Position numbers and translations under genes: made by a program. From Tannerella sp. oral taxon 808 (GTDB lineage: Bacteria; Bacteroidota; Bacteroidia; Bacteroidales; Tannerellaceae), in the NCBI GenBank assembly GCA_002890585.1, contig MIQB01000064.1, forward strand, positions 1 to 11,928: 11,928 bases of DNA. The letters are read 5' to 3'. A model generated the notes under the pieces. That model saw nothing but the letters and a program-made list of their open reading frames with translations, was not told where the DNA came from and made no database searches. The stretch's first letter is position 1; the number at the start of each line of letters is the position of its first letter. Below, one piece after another: positions 7,322 through 11,928 of the stretch.

Positions 7322-7507
7322 CTTCTAACTACCCTCTAACTACCGGGCGAATGATTATTCGCCCCTACTACCCTCTAACTACCAGGCGAATGATTATTCG
7401 CCCCTACTACCCTTTAACTACCAGGCGAATGATTATTCGCCCCTACTACCCTCTAACTACCGGGCGAATGATTATTCGCCCCTACTACCCTTTAACTACC
7501 CTTCCCC
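7322..7507. repeat. 39-bp tandem array of hairpin units, four copies
   Basis: A 20-nt hairpin, GGGCGAAT-GATT-ATTCGCCC, starts at 7345, 7384, 7423 and 7462, an exact 39-bp period. In the two middle copies the first G is A, which shortens the stem by one pair. Hairpins are linked by pyrimidine-rich spacers built from CTACTACCCT and CTAACTACC. The array takes up nearly the whole folP-cdaA gap and ends at the cdaA start. As 39 is a multiple of three, one frame reads as a repeated 13-residue peptide, but that frame runs into cdaA out of phase and has no gene-like features. Hairpins lack T tracts, so termination is not obvious; transcript stabilisation or partial attenuation between the two genes is possible. 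Confidence 0.92.
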
Positions 7508-7508
7508 T

Positions 7509-8279
7509 ATGTTCATCACCTTCGGCATCAAGGATGCGCTCGACGTCCTGCTGGTCGCCTTCTTCACCTATCAGATCTACAAACTGATGAAAAGCTCGGG
7601 CACACTGACCGTCTTCAGCGGCATCGTCTCCGTGGTCATCGTCTGGGTCATCGTCTCGCAAGTGCTCGAGATGCGCCTCATGGGCGCCATCCTCGACCGC
7701 GTCATCAGTGTCGGCTTCATCGTGCTCGTCGTGCTCTTTCAAGACGAAATCCGTCGCTTCCTCGTCACCCTCGGCTCCAACCCCGGCTGGCGCTTTGTGG
7801 CCAAGCTCTTCTCCCGCCGCCACTCCGGCACCGAGCAGGAGGATTACATCGCCCCCGTCGTCCTGGCCTGCATGAACATGGCCCGCAAGAAGACGGGCGC
7901 CCTCATCGTCATCCGGCAAGAGATGGACCTCTCGGCTTACGCCCAGACCGGCGAAATGTTCACGGCCGACGTCAATGCGCGCCTGATCGAAAACATCTTT
8001 TTCAAGAACAGCCCCCTGCACGATGGCGCCATGATCATCGCCGGCGGGCACATCGTAGCCGCTGGCTGCATCCTGCCCGTGGCCAAAAACGTCAGCCTAC
8101 CCAAGGAGATGGGCCTGCGCCACCGCTCCGGACTGGGCATGTCGAAGGAGACGGACGCGATCGTCATCATCGTCTCCGAAGAGCGCGGCACAATCTGCGT
8201 GGCTCACAACGGCCGAATCGCTGCCGACGTCTCCTCCGAAGACCTCCGGCAGATCCTTTCCGGCGAGCGGGAAGTGTAG
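7509..8279 (+). CDS. cdaA: CdaA-type diadenylate cyclase (membrane-anchored)
   Basis: This protein makes cyclic di-AMP from two ATP; the second messenger controls potassium and osmolyte transport and cell-wall balance in many bacteria. The 256-residue product has three hydrophobic N-terminal helices (about residues 8-25, 34-52 and 62-78), then a short linker and a DisA_N/DAC domain (about 110-235). Catalytic motifs are SPLHDGAMII (168-177, containing Asp-Gly-Ala) and GLRHRSGLG (202-210, Arg-His-Arg). The motif NARLIENIFFKNSPLHDGA is characteristic. Length and order match CdaA (also called DacA or TIGR00159 proteins), not the DNA-scanning DisA. Here it follows folP, not the cdaR-glmM partners of Firmicutes. 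The ATG at 7509 directly precedes the first membrane helix. Confidence 0.95.
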   Translation: MFITFGIKDALDVLLVAFFTYQIYKLMKSSGTLTVFSGIVSVVIVWVIVSQVLEMRLMGAILDRVISVGFIVLVVLFQDEIRRFLVTLGSNPGWRFVAKLFSRRHSGTEQEDYIAPVVLACMNMARKKTGALIVIRQEMDLSAYAQTGEMFTADVNARLIENIFFKNSPLHDGAMIIAGGHIVAAGCILPVAKNVSLPKEMGLRHRSGLGMSKETDAIVIIVSEERGTICVAHNGRIAADVSSEDLRQILSGEREV

Positions 8280-8287
8280 CCTACGTC

Positions 8288-8308
8288 CGAGGGCGCGGAA
8301 TCCCCTCG
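8288..8308 (+). terminator. Possible terminator of cdaA
   Basis: CGAGGG (8288-8293) can pair with CCCTCG (8303-8308) across a 9-nt loop, followed by TTATTT. It begins nine bases after the cdaA stop. The stem is only six pairs and the T tract is interrupted, so this is a weak call. Confidence 0.35.
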
Positions 8309-8410
8309 TTATTTCCGGAATTATGGGTTATGGGTTACGGATGGCAGTGGATCGCATCGCGAGACTGGCATCCGTAGCGCGTTTCGCTATGTGATTCATA
8401 GCGGGATAAG
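8309..8410. other. Spacer with a short hairpin
   Basis: It contains two or three decayed copies of the 7-bp repeat type (TATGGGT, TTACGG around 8323-8340) and a clean hairpin, CGCTATG-TGATT-CATAGCG at 8385-8403, seven pairs. No T tract follows on the plus strand. I see no gene here. Confidence 0.6.
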
Positions 8411-8646
8411 CCTCCTTAGTCTGTTTTTGATTGTATACGTTGTATGAGCTCAGAAACAGACTCTGTTTTGGACTGTATACCTTGTATAAACCATGAAACA
8501 GACTCTGTTTTTGGATGTATACGTTGTATGAACTCAGAAACAGACTCTATTTTGGACTGTATACCTTGTATAAACCCTGAAACAGACTCTGTTTTGGACT
8601 GTATACCTTGTATAAGCTCAGAAACAGACTCTGTTTTGGACTGTAT
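8411..8646. repeat. 42-bp palindromic tandem array, family A
   Basis: Units starting GAAACAGACTCT begin at 8453, 8495, 8537, 8579 and 8621, an exact 42-bp period, preceded by a partial copy from about 8411. Each unit holds the palindrome AAACAGA-C-TCTGTTT (one copy has TCTATTT), then TGGACTG or a variant, then a second inverted element TATAC-CTT-GTATA, which in two places is GTATACGTTGTATG. Spacing leaves no unique spacers, so it is not a CRISPR array. As 42 is a multiple of three, frames stay open on both strands with repeated 14-residue peptides, but there is no plausible start signal or protein family. It lies between converging genes and joins family B directly. Confidence 0.92.
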
Positions 8647-8936
8647 ACGGCGTATACATCCCAAAACCCACTTGGGTTAGCCGTCCATACGGCGTATACA
8701 TCCCAAAACCCACTTGGGTTTGGCTGTCCATACGGCGTATACATCCCAAAACCCATTTGGGTTTGGCTGTCCATACGGCGTATACATCCCAAAACCCACT
8801 TGGGTCGGCCGTCCATACGCCGTATACATCCCAAAACCCATTTGGGTTTGGCTGTTCATACGGCGTATACATCCAAAAACCCATTTGGGTTTGGCTGTCC
8901 ATACGGCGTATACATTCAAAAACCCGATTAGTTTGG
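8645..8936. repeat. 42/43-bp palindromic tandem array, family B
   Basis: CGTATACAT begins at 8651, 8693, 8736, 8779, 8821, 8864 and 8907, so seven copies spaced 42 or 43 bp. Each unit has ATAC-GGC-GTAT followed by CCCAA and the palindrome AAACCCA-[CT or TT]-TGGGTTT, then GGCTGTCC. The loop varies while most arms are kept; the first and fourth copies have one or more changes in the right arm, and the last copy decays after AAACCC. The order of the two palindromes and the unit length match family A, which it abuts at 8641-8651. No gene is credible here; the open frames on both strands are by-products of the repeat. Confidence 0.92.
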
Positions 8937-9060
8937 AAGTCACCCCACGGGATCGATTCTTAGGCGAGCCGATCATTCGTCTGCGCACACGATGCCGACA
9001 CCATTCCGCATCGCGCCCCGGCCGGGGTATTCCGGGGAACTACCATTCCTCACCTCCTGC
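8937..9060. other. Spacer downstream of the lipoprotein gene, with GC palindrome
   Basis: The only structure I see is CCCCGGCCGGGG at 9016-9027, a 12-nt perfect palindrome, which can alternatively pair its first half with CCGGGG at 9032-9037. It lies 34 nt beyond the stop of the minus-strand lipoprotein gene and might help end its transcript, but there is no T tract. Confidence 0.4.
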
Positions 9061-9492
9061 CTAATACCGCCGAAACACATACCGCCGTCCGTCGCTCTCG
9101 AGGCGCAGCTGCCGGCCGTCCACATGCTCCACGCGGAAGGTGCGCACACCCGACGGCCAGTCCGTAAGCGGCAGGAAGTCCTTGACCTTGATCGTGTAAT
9201 TGGCCAATTGCAGGCGGAGCGTGCGGTCGTCGGGCTGCGTCTTGTAGCCATACGTGTATATATAGCGGCGCGCTGCGGGCTGGTAGATCTGATACATGAA
9301 GAGCGACTCAGACTGGAAGTTGTACCACACCGTGTCCACGCGGTGCCTCACGCCTTCCGCCTCCACCGTTTGCAGTTGCCACTTGCCCTTCAGCCGGTCA
9401 GCCGTGGTGTCTTTGCTGCACGCCGTGCACAGCAGCGCCGCGATGGCGCCGATCAGGCATGATGCGCGCAGGCTTTGATACGTTCTTTTCAT
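9061..9492 (-). CDS. Small lipoprotein, possibly lipocalin-like
   Basis: This 143-residue protein has an N-terminal lipoprotein signal: basic start (Lys2, Arg3), hydrophobic core (about residues 12-22) and a lipobox LCTAC ending in Cys25, followed by Ser-Lys-Asp. Cys at -3 is unusual, but Bacteroidota lipoboxes are loose. The mature part begins LKGKWQLQTVEA, continues with alternating polar/hydrophobic strands (VDTVWYNFQSESLFMYQIY, TLRLQL, RTFRVEHVDGRQLRLES) and ends in Arg-Arg-Tyr. A GxW near the start and a beta-rich body suit the small lipocalin-like lipoproteins (DUF4847-type) common in Bacteroidota, but that family call is from memory of the pattern. Function unknown; probably anchored in the outer or inner membrane facing the periplasm. 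It stands alone, convergent with cdaA and divergent from pheT. Confidence 0.82.
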   Translation of the reverse strand: MKRTYQSLRASCLIGAIAALLCTACSKDTTADRLKGKWQLQTVEAEGVRHRVDTVWYNFQSESLFMYQIYQPAARRYIYTYGYKTQPDDRTLRLQLANYTIKVKDFLPLTDWPSGVRTFRVEHVDGRQLRLESDGRRYVFRRY

Positions 9493-9524
9493 TGGATGAG
9501 TAATGTTAAGGGGGGGAGCGGGGC

Positions 9525-9532
9525 CAAAAATA
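9525..9532 (-). promoter_or_regulatory. -7 box of the lipoprotein promoter
   Basis: On the minus strand this reads TATTTTTG, an exact TAnnTTTG, about 33 nt upstream of the ATG at 9492. No good -33 TTTG is visible. Confidence 0.55.
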
Positions 9533-9581
9533 GTCAGCCCCCACAGCGCTACGCCAGGTTTTCGTTTTCAGATCCCCCGTC

Positions 9582-9589
9582 TACATTTG
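9582..9589 (+). promoter_or_regulatory. Candidate -7 box of the pheT promoter
   Basis: TACATTTG matches TAnnTTTG. A weak -33-like TTTTCG sits at 9559-9564, about 18 nt upstream. If used, the pheT transcript would start near 9596 and carry a leader of about 210 nt. A GC hairpin (9589-9608) overlaps the box, which argues for caution. Confidence 0.45.
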
Positions 9590-9608
9590 CCCGCCTGTTT
9601 AAGCGGGC
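9589..9608. repeat. GC hairpin in the pheT upstream region
   Basis: GCCCGC at 9589-9594 pairs exactly with GCGGGC at 9603-9608 across the 8-nt loop CTGTTTAA. It could be a terminator-like or protein-binding element in the gap between the lipoprotein gene and pheT. No T tract follows on the plus strand. Confidence 0.5.
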
Positions 9609-9804
9609 GGGGAATTATCATCAAGCAGAAATGGTTTCAAACATGATTCAAGCGGAAGACGATGTCCATAATTCACGGACACTTAGGGGTGGGACTACCT
9701 CAAACTACTACCTACTTCACTTCTTCTGACTACCCTCTATAACTACCGCGGTCACAGGCCGCATAACTATCCTCTACTACTTTTTACTACCTATTTATTA
9801 CACG
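9609..9804 (+). other. Leader or spacer upstream of pheT
   Basis: This stretch is AT-richer than the genes around it. It has a short hairpin, TGTCC (9663-9667) with GGACA (9677-9681), and from about 9697 a pyrimidine-rich run of ACTACC/CTACTAC words like those that link the hairpins upstream of cdaA. Within that run GCGG (9748-9751) pairs with CCGC (9759-9762), again a hairpin flanked by TAACTACC. No leader peptide rich in Phe and no T-box features are visible. Confidence 0.4.
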
Positions 9805-11928
9805 ATGAATATTTCATACAACTGGTTGAAGGATTATTTGCCGTTCCACCTGACACCTGACGAGGTGGCGGCAGCACTTACCTCCATCGGGCTCGAGACG
9901 GGCAGCATGGAGACGGTGCAGTCCGTTCGCGGTGGACTCGCGGGACTTGTCACGGGGCGCGTGCTGACTTGCACGGCGCATCCCAATTCGGATCATCTAC
10001 ACCTGACAACGGTCGATGTGGGTGGCGCTGAGCCGCTCCGGATCGTCTGTGGTGCACCCAACGTGGCCGCCGGACAGATGGTCGTCGTGGCCACGATCGG
10101 CACGAAGCTCTACGACGGCGACAAGGAGTTTGTGATCAAGAAAAGCAAGATACGCGGCGAGGAATCCTTCGGCATGATCTGCGCCGAGGATGAGATCGGC
10201 GTTGGCGCGAGCCACGACGGCATCATCGTCTTGCCCGATGACACGCCCGTGGGGTTGCCCGCGGCGGAGTATTATAAGGTCGAGACTGACCATGTGTTGG
10301 AGGTGGACATCACGCCGAATCGCGTCGATGCGACATCGCACTTCGGCGTGGCGCGCGATCTGGCGGCTTACCTACAGCAACAAGGCACACCCGCAGCGCT
10401 TCAGCGCCCATCGATCGAAGGCTTCAGCATCGATGATCCTTCGGGGTCGGCTATCACGGTGGAGGCCATCGACGAGGCAGCTTGCCTGCGTTACTCCGGC
10501 CTGACGATCCGCGGCGTGACCGTCCGCGAGAGTCCCGAGTGGCTGCGCCGCCGATTAGTGACCATCGGCCTCAGACCGATCAACAATGTGGTGGACGTGA
10601 CGAACTATGTCCTCCATGAGCTCGGTCAGCCGCTCCACGCCTTCGACGCGGCGAAGATTGCCGGCAACCGGATCCTCGTCCGCACCATGCCTGCGGGCAC
10701 ACCGTTCACGACGCTCGACGGTGTGGAGCGCACACTCACAGCCGACGACCTGATGATCTGCGACGCCGAGAAGCCGATGTGCATCGGTGGCGTATTCGGC
10801 GGATTAGATTCAGGCGTAACGGAGCAGACGACGGACGTGTTCCTTGAGTCTGCATGCTTCCACCCCACATGGATCCGCCGCACGGCGCGTCGCTTTGGGC
10901 TGAGTACGGATGCCTCCTTCCGCTTCGAGCGTGGGCTGGATCCGAATGGCACGATCGACGTGCTCAAGCGCGCCGCACTGCTCATCCGCGAGGTGGCTGG
11001 CGGGCGCATCACGGGTGAGATTCAGGATGTCTACCCGCACAAAGTCGAGCCGTATGCCGTGGATATTACTTACCAAAAGATCAATGAGACGATCGGGCAG
11101 GCGATCCCGAAAGAGACGGTGAAGAGCATCCTCCGCTCGTTAGAAATAGCGATCGCCCATGAGACGCCTGAGGGCCTCGCGCTGCGTGTGCCCGTCTACC
11201 GCATCGACGTCCGCCGCGACGTGGACGTGATCGAAGACATCCTCCGCATCTATGGGTATAACAACGTAGCGATTGGCGACCGCCTGCAATCCACACTGAG
11301 CTATCGCACGCCGACGGATCGCAATTACCGGATGGAAACGCTCATCGCCGAACAGCTCTGCGGCGCGGGCTTCCACGAGATCATGAACAATTCGCTCACA
11401 CGCCGCGCCTACTACGAGGGCCTCACCACCCTACCCGCCGAACGCTGCGTGACACTGATGAATCCGCTGAGCGCCGACCTGAACGTGATGCGACAGACGC
11501 TGCTCTTCGGCGGTTTGCAAAGCGTGGCATACAACGTAAACCATAAGCAGAAAGACCTCCGATTCTTCGAGTTCGGCAATTGCTACACACACCGCAATGC
11601 GGAAGGCGATGCGCCCCTGGCAGGCTACGAAGAGGAGTACCGATTGGGGCTTTGGATGAGTGGGCTGCGCACGGAGAACAGCTGGCTGCACGCTGACGAA
11701 CAGACGTCAGTCTATGAGCTGAAGGTGCATGTGGACAACATCCTCCAGCGCCTCGGCATAGACGAACGGAAGGTGAAGCGTGAGACCTTCACCAACGAGC
11801 TCTTCGCCGCAGGCATGACCCTCACCACAGCCGCAGGACGCACACTGGCCACCCTCGGCACCGTAAACCGAAAGCTCCTGAAGCAAATGGACATCGACAT
11901 GGAAGTCTGCTTCGCCGAACTCTCATGG
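9805..11928 (+). CDS. pheT: Phenylalanyl-tRNA synthetase beta subunit (3' end missing)
   Basis: This subunit of the alpha2-beta2 enzyme charges tRNA(Phe) with phenylalanine and edits mischarged Tyr. The window holds 708 codons without a stop; full-length proteins have about 820 residues, so the C-terminal FDX-ACB anticodon-binding domain is cut off by the window edge. Visible domains: the N-terminal MNISYNWLKDYLP typical of the family, tRNA-binding domain (about residues 40-150, with HPNSDHLHL at 59-67 and VCGAPN at 81-86), B3/B4 editing domain (about 228-400, with INNVVDVTNYV), B5 domain (about 403-470) and the class II-like core (about 493-690, with MNPLSADLNVMRQTLL and FFEFGN). No frameshift is seen. 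The ATG lies directly ahead of the conserved start, with no Shine-Dalgarno sequence. The alpha-subunit gene pheS is not adjacent upstream, which is normal in this phylum. Confidence 0.97.
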   Translation, partial: MNISYNWLKDYLPFHLTPDEVAAALTSIGLETGSMETVQSVRGGLAGLVTGRVLTCTAHPNSDHLHLTTVDVGGAEPLRIVCGAPNVAAGQMVVVATIGTKLYDGDKEFVIKKSKIRGEESFGMICAEDEIGVGASHDGIIVLPDDTPVGLPAAEYYKVETDHVLEVDITPNRVDATSHFGVARDLAAYLQQQGTPAALQRPSIEGFSIDDPSGSAITVEAIDEAACLRYSGLTIRGVTVRESPEWLRRRLVTIGLRPINNVVDVTNYVLHELGQPLHAFDAAKIAGNRILVRTMPAGTPFTTLDGVERTLTADDLMICDAEKPMCIGGVFGGLDSGVTEQTTDVFLESACFHPTWIRRTARRFGLSTDASFRFERGLDPNGTIDVLKRAALLIREVAGGRITGEIQDVYPHKVEPYAVDITYQKINETIGQAIPKETVKSILRSLEIAIAHETPEGLALRVPVYRIDVRRDVDVIEDILRIYGYNNVAIGDRLQSTLSYRTPTDRNYRMETLIAEQLCGAGFHEIMNNSLTRRAYYEGLTTLPAERCVTLMNPLSADLNVMRQTLLFGGLQSVAYNVNHKQKDLRFFEFGNCYTHRNAEGDAPLAGYEEEYRLGLWMSGLRTENSWLHADEQTSVYELKVHVDNILQRLGIDERKVKRETFTNELFAAGMTLTTAAGRTLATLGTVNRKLLKQMDIDMEVCFAELSW

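Noticed and set aside
7351..7587. Open frame encoding a repeated 13-residue peptide
   Set aside because: Arises because the array period of 39 is a multiple of three; it overlaps the start of cdaA out of phase and has no promoter or family.
8411..8936. Possible CRISPR array
   Set aside because: Units are contiguous repeats of 42-43 bp without unique spacers of constant size, and no cas genes are in the window.
8416..8988. Repetitive open frames on both strands read as 14-residue peptide repeats
   Set aside because: Several frames on both strands are equally open owing to the repeat; no signal peptide, start context or family supports any of them.
9475..9729. Small plus-strand open frame between the lipoprotein gene and pheT
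   Set aside because: It starts inside the opposite-strand lipoprotein gene and spans its promoter and hairpins; no domain is recognised.

Overview
The window is about 12 kb of high-GC DNA from a member of the Bacteroidota, most likely the order Bacteroidales. The support is the family content (a DtxR-FeoA fusion next to FeoB, folP next to a CdaA-type diadenylate cyclase), poor Shine-Dalgarno signals, and four exact matches to the Bacteroidota -7 promoter box TAnnTTTG upstream of plausible genes. The DtxR/FeoB pair recalls the Porphyromonas gingivalis feoB2 locus, so a Porphyromonadaceae/Tannerellaceae-like oral or gut lineage is possible. The genus cannot be fixed from the sequence alone.

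Layout. 1-844: no credible gene; a decayed 23-bp tandem array, an inverted solo repeat copy, a perfect 21-bp-arm hairpin and a 101-bp tandem array of four copies. 845-3077 (minus strand): a compact unit transcribed towards the array, made of antitoxin-like gene A1, a ParE/RelE-type toxin, a second antitoxin-like gene A2 paralogous to A1, then gnd (6-phosphogluconate dehydrogenase). Junctions are a 16-nt overlap, an ATGA overlap and a 21-nt gap. 3078-3219: a divergent promoter region with one -7 box for each direction. 3220-6353 (plus): a DtxR-family metalloregulator with a C-terminal FeoA domain, overlapping feoB by ATGA. 6454-8279 (plus): folP and cdaA, separated by a 39-bp hairpin-bearing array and preceded by a 7-bp array. 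8280-9060: intergenic DNA between converging genes, filled by two related 42-43-bp palindromic arrays. 9061-9492 (minus): a small lipoprotein. 9493-9804: divergent regulatory region. 9805-end (plus): pheT, cut off by the window edge.

How the genes fit together. The regulator and FeoB look like a self-contained divalent-metal uptake unit. The residues at the regulator's metal positions resemble manganese-type MntR more than DtxR, which suggests Mn(II) (or Mn/Fe) homeostasis. FolP (folate synthesis), CdaA (c-di-AMP synthesis), PheT (tRNA charging) and Gnd (oxidative pentose phosphate pathway) are housekeeping functions.

The accessory signals are the toxin locus with a duplicated antitoxin and the wealth of unrelated tandem repeats: five array types occupy most of the longer gaps. 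The most intriguing are the twin 42-bp arrays, in which two sequence families keep the same layout and the same palindromes although both palindrome arms have changed together.
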